Source of the DNA: Voacanga thouarsii
Taxonomy: Eukaryota; Streptophyta; Magnoliopsida; Gentianales; Apocynaceae
Assembly: GCA_026120185.1 (NCBI GenBank)
Contig: JANUWF010002362.1
Coordinates: 3,065,001 to 3,129,000 of the forward strand
Direction of reading: 5' to 3'
DNA: 64,000 bases
Positions 23,300 to 35,135 of the stretch are shown piece by piece. The notes beneath the pieces were generated by a model. It made no database searches, was not told where the DNA came from, and saw only the letters and a list, made by a program, of their open reading frames with translations. Within the stretch, counting starts at the first letter, position 1; every line of letters starts with the position of its first letter. A program made the translations under genes and the position numbers.

Positions 23300-24931
23300 T
23301 CCATTAGCATGTTTATTCATATACATATTCATTAGAGATCAAAGATTAGAGAAGATGAAGTTGTTAGAACAAACCTACCTTGAAGGTGTTCTTGATTCTT
23401 CACAAAAATTCTGGTTTTTGATCCAAAAGTGCAAGTTGGATTTTGGAGTTTGATGTTAAAAATGGTATGGATGGACTCATGGCAGTGAGTAGATGAATTC
23501 TGGAGTTTTTAGAAGAAGTTTGAAGTGATTTGGTTGGGTATTAGGCGAAAGGAAGGAGTAGGTGTTCTTGGTGTGCTATGTGTTTTTGAAGGTTGAAGAG
23601 AGTAGAGAGGTTTTGATTTGAAGCTGTCGAAATTCTGAAGGATTAGGGTTGGCCGAATTGTTTATAGGGTTTTGGTAGATGATTTTTTGGTTTGGAAGGG
23701 AAAAGGAAAGGCTAGTTGTTGAAATCCTAAAAGAATATCTTAAGGAATCAAATTTGGAAACTAAATATAGCGAGAATATCTTTGATCATTGGAGAGCTTT
23801 TGGGAAGCTGCTATGGCCGAATTATTGTGCAGTGTTTCTACTGGATGAAAGCTGATTGAAGAGGGGTAATGCTGGCTGAAAAGATGGAGTGAAATGGTGA
23901 AGAATAAGTCTGGTTGTTTGAGGAACATTTTATGGAAGGTTGCTAAATTAATGTTGCTGGAATTTTGGTATCTAATCAAAGCACAATTGCAGAGATTTGC
24001 TGGAGAGATTTTTGGGCAGCCATGTCTGATTTTCGTGCAGGAGCTTGGGGAAGACAATGGAGTTCTGATCATGGCTGTTTAAGAGTGGTTTGTGCAGAAG
24101 AAAGCTGAAGTTTCGGCCAGGGATGAATTAGGAAACAAAGTTGGAAATTTTCCTGTACAGAATTTTCGCAAGGTGCTGGAATTTCTGGACAGTTTCGGCT
24201 GCCATTTTCCAATCAGCTTGCCTAGAGTTTGGAGGAGATTTTAGGGGTCTTTCAAGGCTGGTTTCCATCCTTCTTTATGGAGGAAAAACGTGGCTAAGAT
24301 GCTGAGCAAAAACTGAAAGAAAACAGTTTGGTTTCGGACCTCCAAAGCTGCGAATTCAACCAGAAATTTCTCTGGTTTTGCACAGCATTTGTGCAGTCCG
24401 AAAATGGCTAGAAAAATTCAGATCTCAAGCTGATCAAAAGGCCATTTTCTAGCAGCATTTGGGAGGGAATAATGGCTAAGAATTTTGATACATTGAAGGC
24501 ACAAGAAGCTAGAAAAATTTCAGTTTATGCCATGAAGGAAAATGAACATAGCTAGAGTGCAATTTTAGAAGGTTCACTAGAGGGATTTATTCTCTTGGAA
24601 TCTCCCACAACTCTACCACATTTTCAGACCATAAGATGTCTTTCACTAAGACATTTTGAACCTTCAAAGCCACAGCACTTTACTGAAATTTTTGGAATGA
24701 AATTTGCTAGAATAAATTTGACCAATCTAATGAATTGAGAATTAAGAGAAATTAAAGATCAAGAAGAAATGAATTCTCTTAGGAAATTTTGAGTAGGCAC
24801 AAGAATAGGATTATAGTAATTCTATCATGTCTCCCCTAGGACAACACCTCTGCCCTATGCTAAGGTTCTTAAGACCGAAAATACTCATTTCCAAGAAAAA
24901 ATAAAATTTAATCATGCTAAAGCTCCACGAT

Positions 24932-24986
24932 GGAATTTGAATCCAAGACCTCAAGAATTAATTCCAAAGCTTTAACAACTAAACTA
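24932..24986 (-). promoter_or_regulatory. tRNA-like A/B box pair in giant LTR A
   Basis: On the minus strand, an A-box-like TAGTTTAGTTGTTAAAGC (24,986-24,969) is followed 24 nt later by a B-box-like GGATTCAAATTCC (24,944-24,932). The same pair is at 44,433-44,487 and 42,208-42,262 in LTRs B and C. It looks like a decayed tRNA or tRNA-derived SINE head; a full cloverleaf is not convincing. Confidence 0.5.
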
Positions 24987-25239
24987 CAACAACTCTTGTT
25001 TTTATTTTCTCTCTAAAATATTTTTCCTATTTAATCCTCAAGCTATCCCCCTATTTCCTCCTTAAGCAGAAATTACCATTTTGCCCTTCTTACCCAATAA
25101 TCATAATCGAGCCCTCTAGACTATAAAACACAAATTCAAAGCACTTAAAATCATAAAAAAATATATTTAAACATGCAATTAAGTATGATATGCATCCCAA
25201 CCCCCCTACTCTAAGGTTGGTTTCGATTGGGGTTTCACA

Positions 25240-26879
25240 CCAGAGCTTAGCCGACGCCAGTTTTGGCTACTGGACCCGGCAACTATTTAGCTCTACTGGC
25301 CGGATTTTATCATCAGTAAGCAGCTGACACTGGTTGGTCCCTAACGTCTAGTGTTGGTTCATCTCTGCCCAGTCTGTCGAGTTTCTTTTGGTCTCCAAGC
25401 TTCTCTCCTTAGTCTATATTGCTCCCCTCTTGAGTAGCCATGCAAATGATCATCCAATTACGTTCTTGGCGGTCTTGTAATGTCGTCCACGATCCATCCA
25501 ATGTTAAGTGAGTTTCTATATAAACTTGGAGGTTAGCTTAAAATCACTTGGCTCATGCTCTTGTCAATGGCCCTTGTGTGTCGACTTGAGTATCCTCTCC
25601 CCCTTCTTGCAGTTGTGCCTCCTTGCTTAGATGATTCCTATCAAATTCACTCGCATTAGAGCTAACCTGCCCTAAGGAATATTACTTTTTTTTCCCTCTT
25701 TATTTCTTTTTTAGTCCTATGGATATGCTTTCTTCTGATATTTTAGGTATTAAAGACAATGTCCAATTTAAGTGTGGGAGATGAGTTCAATGCTTTCACT
25801 AAGTGCATCTTCTTAAACTTTGGAATTGAAAATTTGAAATTTTGATGGCTTTCTTCAACAATTTTGGGATAATTTTTTCAATTTTTTAAATAAACATGTT
25901 TTTGGCATGAAATTGTTTTGCCTATAATGAGGCTATGATTTTCTCTAACTTTGGATATGAATTTGTCATTCAATTGGTTGGATTTTATTGAAGTAAACTT
26001 GTGTATTAATTTGAATATATTAAGTCTTGAAAATTTAAGTTAATGTTGGTTATGCTTTAATATTTGAATTTTATATTAGTCTTTAAAGTTTAGATACAGA
26101 TGATGTGTTGAAATATGAGAAGATTTATTAATTAATAGTTTTTAATGGGTTTCTAAATTTTCTTTTAACTTTGAGTTGTGAATAAAGAATGTGAGGAGAA
26201 AAAATGTCTAGGAATGCAAAGAGAATGTCCTTTGGCAAAAATGTGTAGAAAAATTGCTAATAAGTGAGTTGAAAAAAAAAAGGAGTGAAAAAATGTTTAT
26301 TTTATGAAAAAAAAAATTATTTTGCTTGAAATTATGGGGGCCAATATGGAGAGAAGTAGCAAGTATTGTTTGATGCACTCTCTTGAAGGTATAGATTCCT
26401 GAAAGCAAAGAAAAGAAAAAAATGATGACTAAAGGGGGCTAATACAATGAGTAAAGAAAAATCCATTCACTGGAGGCTAAATTCCCTAAGTCTTTAAAAA
26501 AATTTATCTTGAAAAAAATTGAGAGTTTTCTTATTTTGCTACTTAAAGTTGTGCAAATTCAATTTCATGAAGTTTGAATTAGTTAAACAACTTGACTTAT
26601 ATGATTTTTGTTGTCTACATGTTGCCTTGAATGGTGAAATATTTTTCTTGTACTATGTATGACCTTATTTAACTTAACTTTGAGGGTCTTGGGACTATGT
26701 GGTCTAATACATGAGTTTCTAAAGGTTTTGAAAGGGTTGAATGAATGACAAGTCAATGTTCAAAGTTGGAAGAAAGTTATGGCTTTGTTGTGGATGAATT
26801 TGCTGAGGAGATAAGTTGTTTTGTGTGCCTTGTTTTAAGTGTTTGCTTGAGGACAAACAAAGCTTAAGTGTGGAGAAAT
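25240..26879 (+). other. T2 internal 3' region and PPT
   Basis: Non-coding. It starts with GC-rich dyad fragments (CCGACGCCAG, ACTGGACCCGGC at 25,249-25,280). The block 'GACAATGTCCAATTTAAGT' followed by GTGGGAG lies at 25,752-25,780, a signature of Tat/Athila 3' regions. The stretch 25,800-26,860 aligns in reverse with parts of T1 and T3 (for example the 'AATGACAAGT' and 'GGGGGCTAATACAATGAG' runs). The PPT TAAGTGTGGAGAAAT lies at 26,865-26,879 just before the 3' LTR, after CTTGAGGACAAACAAAG. Confidence 0.7.
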
Positions 26880-27599
26880 AGATAGAAGTAAATTATATGC
26901 ATATTTTGAGGGTATTTATTATGTGTTTATGCTTGATTTTTGGGTTAGATACTATTAATTTCCCTTACTTTGTTGTATTTTTGTAGATTGAAGAAAATTT
27001 GTGAGAACTTGCTCAAAATGTATGAAAATGGAGCAAAAATGGAGATATTGGAACATGATAGGAGATAGAGAATTCAATGGCACCAAAAGCTAAAAGAAAA
27101 GCCAAGCCAAGCCATAGAGACTAAGCTCAAGCCCAGAAGCCACAAGCCAATCGAGAAACAACAAGCAAAATGAACAAAGGCTTGAGAAAGAGAGAGCTAT
27201 GTAGCCATGGATTGCTACCAAGCCATGGACTGCCTTGAAGTTTTGAGAGAGTAAGGCGGTGACCGCATATACTAAGGCATGGGCTGCCTTGAATACTAAA
27301 GCAATCCAGTGACCGTTTATCTCAAACCTATGACCGGTTTCGAGACACAAAAACACCAAGCCATGGCTAGCTACACCTCAAACTATGGCCACCTGTGCAA
27401 GAACAATGAGGAACAAGCTAGGGCTAGCTCAAGCATTGAATTGTAGTCGGTTCGGCTTTGTTTTCAATGTCGACGAAATTTTACAGCTACGGAATTTGCT
27501 AAATTTAATTTGGAAAATACTTCTTTTCACTATTGGACTTTTAGGAATGCTATACACCAATATATACAAGGCTAAAGCATCCTAGAAATAAGTGTATAC
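26880..27599 (+). repeat. T2 3' LTR, piece 1 (U3 and TATA)
   Basis: Starts AGATAGAAGTAAATTATATG (TG mutated to AG) and aligns with 14,062-14,790. It contains the perfect palindrome AGCCATGGCT at 27,359-27,368 and a TATA-like TATATATA region at 27,560-27,567. It is cut at 27,600 by Copia-1b, about 32 bp past the TATA box, close to the expected transcription start. Confidence 0.9.
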
Positions 27600-29475
27600 T
27601 GAAGGTTATAAGCAGCAAACAGACACAAAGAAGCAAGAAAAAAAAAGCAGCAGTGGAAGAAGAATACCTTTACATTTTCTAAAAATCGATTGCTTAGGCT
27701 GTGTTGATGATGGTTGTTCTTCTACCACTAAAGGATTAGAAGAAGTACCCAGTGATAACCCCACAAGTCTTCGGTTTCTCTGCATTTGCATGAACATTAG
27801 ACTTTTGGTGTTTCAAAATATGACCGATGCCTGAAAACTCGGTGAAAGCCAAAAGAGAACAAGAATTGGCCTTGTCAATCTCTTGACGATCTGCTAAAGA
27901 ACAGTATCAAGAGAAGTAACTTTCTGTTTTTGTATCTACTAGAAGAACAGACACACAAAAACTTTAAAAAATAGAGAGAGATACAGACGTGAGAGGAGGC
28001 TCATGTATGTTTTTCTTTCCACCATCTTGAGAATCATACTCCGTTCAAATTATCTAAGAACCCCGATAGCCTTCAAGAGTTTTGATCAATCCAAACTTTA
28101 TTATATGGGAGTTCAAAATTTGAACCATAGGTGCATTCCTTAACCATCTGCTAAATAAGTTAACCCTAAGCTAAATAAGCTTAGGCCTAGCCTACTGGAC
28201 CCTTGCCTAAGCTATTGGGTCAAATTAATTATTTAAACTAAGGCCAAATAAATAGCCCAATAATTAATTATACAGTCCAAATAAATCAGCTAAATATTGT
28301 AGTATATCTTAGTTTAGGCCCATGTTAATTTTAATTATTCAAATCGAGCTCAAGCCCTGAACAATTAATTAACCTACTAAACTAATTAATTAATTTTGTC
28401 TTTGGACCTTTTATTTTATTCTAACCTAATAAATAAACTAAGTTGCTTGAATAAAATAAAATCTATTTTATTTAAGACCAATTCCTTATCCCAAACCTAT
28501 CATGACTTATGAACTATTCCGAGAACCAAAAGACACATCACATTTGCTATTAAAATTACCAAAAATACCCCTTTTACAGAAATAGCCGTATTTTGCATTT
28601 TAAATATTTTTAATATCACCATAAAAAATATTAACTCCAGGACTATGCTGCATTATCAAAGTCTCCGACCTACTGGTATTATAACAAAAATACCCCTTCT
28701 ACGTAACGTCGTACATCCAAAGAGGAAGAGCATACTAACATCTACCATCCTTATACATCTAATCTAATGATCCACGACTTCCTAAAATGTTTCCGCTTTC
28801 TAAGGGAGCTACCCTAAAACAAATATCTAAGTCATGTTCCCTAGGACTCTAGATTATTAGATTATTCGAACAGTCTCAAGGGGCGATATAGTGCAAAAGC
28901 TATCTTGTACGAGTCTGTCTTGACTAACTAGTCACATATACCCAACATACAAGTATATTGGTCCTACGATAGAACTTCAACTATAGTATATCAAAGTATA
29001 CACTTCTAGCTTCACCGGACCACTAACGTATACTCAAGCTGTAGGGTATAAGTCCACGCCATAGCAATAGTATTCTGGGTTTTTAGCATATAGTATTTTT
29101 AGAAACTACTACTACAGGTCCAGTTCTATGTATTTGAAATACGTTTATGTTATGAAGTGAGATGACTACTCACTGGCTAAAGGTAAGTCATTTCTCACTT
29201 GGAATTTGTAACACAATAACTTTATCATAATGAGGTTCTCATTCTCATCATCCGGTTAAGAACAATAGTTTATGTGTTAAGTAACCCGTGATCTATACCT
29301 TATGTGAAAGACCTCTATTCACATGGATCACTTATTTAAATATAATGGGTATTTTATAGCGAAATTGTGCACAAAATAAAATACAAAAACACAAACATTT
29401 TATGAGAATAAAACTTTTATTAATTTAATTGAAATTACATCAGAAATACAGTCTTAGTGGGCATACATTCCAATA
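27600..29475 (-). repeat. Copia-1b 3' LTR
   Basis: 1,876 bp. On the minus strand TATTGGAATGTATGCCC to AACCTTCA. It pairs with 52,499-54,378 along its whole length. A PPT immediately precedes it at 29,476-29,488. Confidence 0.92.
27668..27785 (-). other. Candidate LTR mini-exon in the Copia-1b 3' LTR
   Basis: ATG at 27,785 starts MQMQRNRRLVGLSLG and runs 118 nt to a candidate donor AAAG|GTATTC at 27,667, ending in phase 1. The 5' LTR copy (52,683-52,566) has the same length and phase, with most differences leaving a conserved GTSSNPLVVEE core. The start resembles the RSRRL frames of Copia-1a and Copia-2 LTRs although the nucleotide sequences around it differ strongly. Confidence 0.45.
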
Positions 29476-29488
29476 ATCTCCCATTTGC
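29476..29488 (-). promoter_or_regulatory. Copia-1b polypurine tract
   Basis: Minus strand GCAAATGGGAGAT directly abuts the 3' LTR and fits a Copia PPT, primer for plus-strand synthesis. Confidence 0.75.
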
Positions 29489-29915
29489 AGTTAAGACTAT
29501 GTATGTCCATAGGTGTCCATCCCTATGGTATCTAAGTGTCTTTTAAAAACTTTCTTAGCCAAAAGATTCATAAATGGATAGCTAGATTATTCTTTGAGGC
29601 AATTTGTTCTACCATGACTTCCCGTGTTTGAAAAATTCTCAGATCAGGTGGTACTTTCTTTCTATATGCTTCCCCTTCTTGTAGTTCCTGGGTTATTTAG
29701 ATTGCAAGGCTGCACCTACATTATCGCAATACAATGTAATAGCCTTGTCCATCTATGGCACAAGTCCAAGTTCTGTGCGGAACTTTCAGAGCCAAACTGC
29801 TTTCTTGGATACCTCCGAAGCTGCCACATACTTAGCTTCTATGGTTGAGTCAGCAATGTAAGAATGCTTAATACTCTTCCATAAAGTAACTCATTCAGAT
29901 AAGATGAAGACATAT
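29489..29915 (-). pseudogene. Copia-1b RNase H, C-terminal part
   Basis: Minus-strand translation gives 'HSYIADSTIEAKYVAASE', a clear Copia RNase H motif, followed by 'AVWL', 'LGLVPSMDKAITLYCDN' and a tail approaching the PPT. Several stops interrupt it. The N-terminal part continues beyond the solo LTR at 29,916-31,059 (TSD CATAT), at 31,060 onward. Confidence 0.8.
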
Positions 29916-31059
29916 TGATAGGAATCAAATTAGGCATAAATGCCATTTTTAAAAAGAAAGAAGAATGACAAAATCACACTTCATGGTGCCATGGGTAAGA
30001 ACAACATTCAAGAGGAATCAAGGGAGTTTTCAAGATAAAAAATTCAACAAACCCAGGTCCAAGAAGATTGTGAAGAAATAGATGGAAAAGAAAGGGCTAA
30101 ATGATGCACAACAAAAGTAACAATCTGTGTGGATGATCAAGCTAACCTTTAAACAAGGATTGAAGGCCAAAGGAGTATCAAGAAGGGCTCAAGATGACCA
30201 ACATTTCATTTGAAGGATCAAGGAAACATAGAGAAATGGAATGGAGGTCCAAGAAGCAAGTTTTGAAGTGTAACAAAATAGGAGAGGATACTCAAAGCCT
30301 ACATGGTGCCGGTTAAGAGTGAAGGACCCAACGCCGGCCCTATTCTAGCAAAAAATAGTTGCCGGATAGATTACACCCGATGCCGGGTGTAGTCCTTGGA
30401 CCTGGCACCGGGTCCAGACATTTTTGTCCCGACATTTTGACTATTTTTTGTATTTCTAGCTTTTTCACTTGTAATTTAATTTTCATGAATTTTATTATAT
30501 TTTAACCTATTTTATGACATGTAATAGGGCTTAAAAATTTGTATTTAGGCCATCTAATTTCTATGCTTGTTTGCTAATTAGTTAGGGGAACTTGGGGCCT
30601 ATAAATACCCCATTATAACTTCTTTTGTAATAGAATTTAGATTTTAGATTTTTGAATAGAGTGTTGAGTTCTTGGAGATGAGGATTCCTCCTTAGTTCTA
30701 CCTTTCATGACCAAGCAAAGGAATTAGACCCACATTTTTTTAGAGTCTCTAAAATCCTTGGGCTAATCCAACTTGTTTCTTTATCTTGGGTATTGGGTAG
30801 ATTCGTTCTTGCCTAGTGTTCTTGTTGGAAAACCTAGAAGGGTGCCTACTTTTCTTCATCCCATGTGTTCTTGAATTCATTGTAGATTCAAGGGTGCTTG
30901 GGTATTGAAGTAATTGGACAAATCCTATTAAAATCTGGGTTCTAGTTGTTAAATCACCTAGGGTTCTTATTTTGTGGGCATTTTGGTACAGGATTGGGTG
31001 ACCAATTCTTGATTCTTGTAGTTTAATTTTCAAATTTTGGTGCTCCTAAGCTCGTATCA
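29916..31059 (+). mobile_element. Solo LTR, 1.1 kb, inside Copia-1b RNase H
   Basis: TGATAGGAATCAAATTAGGC to GCTCGTATCA with a perfect TSD CATAT (29,911-29,915 and 31,060-31,064). No internal domain. GC-rich dyads occur at 30,373-30,390 (arms ACACCCG/CGGGTGT) and 30,398-30,415 (GGACCTGGCACCGGGTCC). A TATA box TATAAATA follows at 30,600-30,607, so the orientation is plus. The family is unknown; the second dyad is nearly identical to that in the T1 3' LTR. Confidence 0.85.
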
Positions 31060-31780
31060 CATATCCACTACTGGATTTTCTCTCATCCTTATCCGCTTGG
31101 AAGTCTGAGTCTGTGTATCTTGTAGAAACCAAGTCATTAGTCCTGTAAGCCAACATATAATTTCTTATTCCCTTCAGGTACTTGAGAATATACTTTACAG
31201 CTTGCTAATGAATCTCTCCAATGTTTGACTGATATTTGTTGATTAAGCCTATAGTAAAGCAGATAACTGGTCTAATACACAGCATGGCGTGCATGAAACT
31301 TTTCACAACCGAAGCATAGAGAATCCTACTCATCATGTCTTTTTCTTCTTGAGACTTAGGATAGTTTTTTGTGGAAAAAGACAACCCATATCTGCAAGGG
31401 ATTAGTGCTCCCTTACATGAGCCCATACTGAACTTTGGTAACATCTTGTTAATGTATGTGGCTCGGGATAAACTTAACATTCTCTGCTTCATCTTTCTAT
31501 GAAGCTTAATCTCGAGAATGTAACTGGCTTCTCCTAAATTTTTCATACTAATTTGACTAGATAGCCAAACTTTAGTAAAGGATAATGTCCCTACATTATT
31601 CCTAATGAGTAAAATGTCATCCACATACAGCACTAGAAAAATTATATTAATGCCTACCAGTTTCCTACACACGTATCGTTTATCCTAATTTTGAGTGAAA
31701 CCATAAGACTTTATAGTCTTATCAAAATGAATGTTCCATACTCTCAATGTCTACTTAAGTCTATAAATGGACTTCTTAAG
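31060..31780 (-). pseudogene. Copia-1b RT C-terminal and RNase H N-terminal part
   Basis: Read right to left. A decayed 'SIYRLK...WN' stretch precedes FLVLYVDDILLI at about 31,640-31,605, carrying the intact YVDD catalytic motif of Copia RT. An open frame follows to 31,205. RNase H then starts with 'VKYILKYLKG' and 'YTDSDFQADKDERKSSSGY' up to the solo LTR at 31,059. A stop occurs near 31,205 and another upstream. It joins the RT N-terminal part at 39,472 once the CRM-like element is removed. Confidence 0.85.
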
Positions 31781-32763
31781 TAATGAGACTCCGCTTCATC
31801 ATGGAGGTAAAGATCAAGGAGGGGGAGGCGTGACCATGTAAGGACAAGGACCGATGACAAGATCTAGGTCCAAGAAGCTTCAAGATGAGTTTCAATTGCT
31901 TATAAAACCAAGCTTGAGGATGGAAGAGGGTTGGAAGGTTGAGGAAGCTAGCTAAGAGTTCATTTTAATGACGATCCAAGAAGGACCCTAACTAGAACTC
32001 AAGCCGGTATCAAAGACGGATGAAATTTGACCAAAGTTGGCCTCTAATGGACATCTGGTGTAGGCTCAAGCAGCAGAACCGGCGCCGACTTCATTCTAGC
32101 ATTCGACCGCTTGAAGACAGTTTGCAACCGGCGCCGGCTGTAGCCTGGGCAACTGACGGTTGCCTTGCGTTTTTTATGTTTTCTCTAATTTTCTCCAATT
32201 TTAAGTGTTTGTAAAGACTAATTAATACCCTAAACTGTAATAGAACTTCAGGGATTACTTAGCTAGGGTTAGAGGAGTATAAATAAAACCTTTAGTGATT
32301 TGACAACACAATTCACACACTTTAATTTAAATTTGAGAAAGAATCTTGAGAGGCCCTAGCCTCGTTGTTCATCTTGTTCAAGACCATGCTTAAATGTTAG
32401 TTCTCCTTATGAATGAGTCTATAAATCTTATGGATAATCCAATGTGGTTTCTTTGAATGGGTCTTAGTTGCTTTGTTCTTCTAAGGTTGGTTTGAATTCC
32501 ATTACTTGGGTGCCTATTTTCTCTATTCTATTTGTTCTTGTTTGCTTTTGTTGCTTCAAGGATATTGTGGTGAGATTATAGTAGAACTTTCTACTCTTCT
32601 TGAGGGTTTTTGAAGCTTAGTTCTTCAAGGGTAGGTTGTTATTTCATTTTCTCCTTTTTGTCCCAAGAAGAATCTCTGTTTTTTGTCTCATTGATTGAGC
32701 TGAACACATAACCAACTAAACCAGTCACAACACCAAGAAAAAAGTCCACATAAGGTCATATCA
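31781..32763 (+). repeat. CRM-like 5' LTR
   Basis: 983 bp from TAATGAGACT (TG mutated to TA) to GGTCATATCA. Contains GC dyads at 32,078-32,090 and the perfect palindrome CCGGCGCCGG at 32,128-32,137, and a TATA box at 32,278-32,285. It differs from the 3' LTR by substitutions and small indels, including one fewer dyad unit. Confidence 0.92.
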
Positions 32764-32770
32764 AAGAGTT

Positions 32771-32786
32771 TGGTATTAGAGCAAGG
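32771..32786 (+). promoter_or_regulatory. CRM-like primer-binding site (initiator Met tRNA type)
   Basis: TGGTATTAGAGCAAGG begins seven bases after the 5' LTR and is one change from TGGTATCAGAGC over the core. Confidence 0.8.
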
Positions 32787-33678
32787 AAAAGCTTGATTCT
32801 AATCAAAGCTTGAAAATAAGAAAAGGAGCCCTACAAAGTTGAAGAAAAAGAAAACAAAGAAAATCCCGTAACTCAAAAACATGTTCCAAAAAGGTCATGA
32901 CATCTTTGTTATATCTTGATTTTTCTTCTGGAAAATTGCTCCTTGATGTTAATATAATCCTTGGGAACAAAATTTCTTGTGTTTGTGGTGAAATTTGGCT
33001 TGAATATGGGTGAGAATGTTGGTTGTTCTTAAGTGACGGGATTACATTCAAGGTGTTTGATAAATGTTCCATAAGAATGTTTTTTTGCTATAGTTGGAAA
33101 TTTTGATTCTTAATCATCATTCCATGAGATATTGGGACTTAGTATATCATTCTATTGTTGAATTCCATGTTCATTGAACTCAATTTTACTAGTGCACACT
33201 TATGATCATCTAGTTCTTCATAATCATAGTTCTAGTTGTTCTTATTTCTTTATTCTTGCTAATTCTTGTTTGTTTTTTGGTTAGAAATGTTTCCTTGTGC
33301 ATCTAAGTATTTGTTCTTGTGTTAATTGAGTCCTTATTTCTTGAAATTCTTGATTAAAACTTGATTGCTTAATGTGCCCAACAAGTGTTTGTTGAAATTC
33401 CCCTAAGACCCCCTAATTGGAAAATTCTTTTGATTTGTGTGATTCACTAAGTTGGACTAAAACTTTAGCCATTGGGGAGAATTGGGATTGAACAAGAAGG
33501 TTGAGTATTGAAAAAAAGGCAAGAGGGTGAGCCTATTACTAAAAGAGCCTAAGAGAGCAAACACGAGCGTGGAATGATCAACCTTGAGAGCCAATATGGA
33601 AGGAAGTGAATTGAGGATCTATTTTTCTTTCTAATATCTTTTGTTTTATAGGTATAAGTAAGTAAATATTCCATCACC
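32787..33678 (+). other. CRM-like untranslated leader
   Basis: About 0.9 kb between PBS and gag start, AT-rich, with no supported ORF. The minus-strand ORF at 32,803-33,072 is a shadow. Confidence 0.6.
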
Positions 33679-35135
33679 ATGGCCCATGATCAAGAGATCT
33701 CTAGGCCTAACCCAAGTGGACCTAGTAGACCTCAAGAAGAACAAATTTATGCTAGGGGTTTACGTGAAGACTTGCAAGGTATGATGAGGACTATGTAAAG
33801 TGAGTTCGAAAATATGATAAGGGAGTTGATAAATCATCTTGGACAATCTTCTACCGTCGCACAAAGGAAAAGCCAAGAGCGATTTGAAGTACCTAACCCT
33901 AGGATGAGGGATGGCGATGTCCATACCCCTTCGTTACATGCCCAACAAGGGGAAGAGTGGGATGAGTACTCAATCGGGGGATTTCAACAAACTCCTATGA
34001 GAGGGGGAATACTTGGTATGAGAGGAGGATGAGGTAGGAGTCAAGGAAGGAATAGTAAAGAGAGTTTGAGGGAGTTGACGAATGGTATGAGGGTGAACAA
34101 GTTGAAGCCCTTGGGGAACATCATAGAGGATGGGGCAATAGAGGAGATAGAAGAGAAGGAAATGATGGGGAGAAGGAGTTGAACCACATTAAATTGAAAA
34201 CACCCACATTCTATGGTAAGAGTGACCCCGAAGCATATTTCGAGTAGGAGAGCAAGATGGAGATATTCCTAGAAAGTCATACCTATAGTGAGAGGTCAAA
34301 AGTAAAGTTGGCTATTTTTGGATTTTCGGAGTATGCTTTGGTTTGGTGGGAGCAAGTTAGTGCACAAAGGAGATAAATGGGAGTGGAAACCGTGGCTAGT
34401 TGGAATTTGTTAAAAGATATGATGAGGGTATGGTTTATACCACACTATTACTACAATAATCTTTACCAAAGGCTCCAATCACTCAAGTAAGGGAACAAGA
34501 GTGTGGAAGATTACCATAAAGAAATGGAAGTAATGTTGATGAGAGCTCAAATTAATGAAGATACTAGAGCAACAAGAGCAAGGTTCTTGGAAGGATTAAA
34601 TAGGAAAGTTGCCAATTTGGTAGAATTACACCCTTATGATCGATTGGAGGATATGGTACATACCGCTATGAAGATTGACAAGAAATTAAAAAGGAGGGCA
34701 TTTATTAGACCACCATTTCCAAACCTCAACACTACTAGCAATGTGCCAATTAAGAAGGATGAAGCTCCTAAGCCATTCCAAAGGGACTTCAACAAACCTA
34801 GGGAAGGTTGGAAACCTAGGGAATGATTGAACAAAGACAAGGGAAAAGCTATGGAAAGGCCGCAAAGGAATAGGGATATCAAGTGTTTTAAGTGCCTTGG
34901 ATGTGGACATACTTCCCATGAGTGTCTAGGCATGAGAACGATGTATACTAACTCCTATGGTGAGGTTTCTACTGACAAAGAAAAAGAGGGAGAAAGATAC
35001 TAAGGAGACCAAGAGGGAAATAGAGATAAGAAAAGTGATGAAGGGGAAGTTAGTGGTCAAGAATACTCTTTGGTGGAAGTCACAAGAAAGTCATTGAATT
35101 CACAAGTCATTGAGGATCAAGATCACCAACAAAGA
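33679..35135 (+). pseudogene. CRM-like gag
   Basis: ATG at 33,679 (MAHDQEISRPNPSG) starts the nucleocapsid protein that would coat element RNA in virus-like particles. Frame-consistent blocks include 'LKTPTFYGKSDPEAYFE', 'KVKLAIFGFSEYALVWWEQV', 'YHKEMEVMLMRAQI' and 'RFLEGLNRKVANLVEL', typical of plant Gypsy gag. A perfect CCHC zinc knuckle CFKCLGCGHTSHEC lies at 34,884-34,928. Stops interrupt it at 33,796, 34,030, near 34,246, near 34,374, near 34,490, 34,824 and near 35,001. Most sit where relatives carry Gln, Arg or Trp, so single C-to-T or G-to-A changes explain them. Confidence 0.85.

Larger units (their letters stand above)
20951..25239 (-). mobile_element. Giant solo LTR A (4.3 kb)
   Basis: Bounded by TGTAACACCC and TTTCACA on the plus strand (minus: TGTGAAACCCC to GGGTGTTACA), with a perfect TSD CCAGA (20,946-20,950 and 25,240-25,244). 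Sequence order matches giant LTR B throughout in opposite orientation, including the GGGCCC-containing block near 21,470, the TTCAGTACTCAA palindrome at 21,753, a (GA)n tract, repeated TTCGGCC words and a tRNA-like segment. Length and the TGTAACACCC terminus resemble Tekay/Del chromovirus LTRs, but no internal domain is present, so the family is inferred. Confidence 0.88.

Noticed and set aside
34634..34933. Minus-strand ORFs of 99 and 77 codons
   Set aside because: Antisense to the CRM-like gag.
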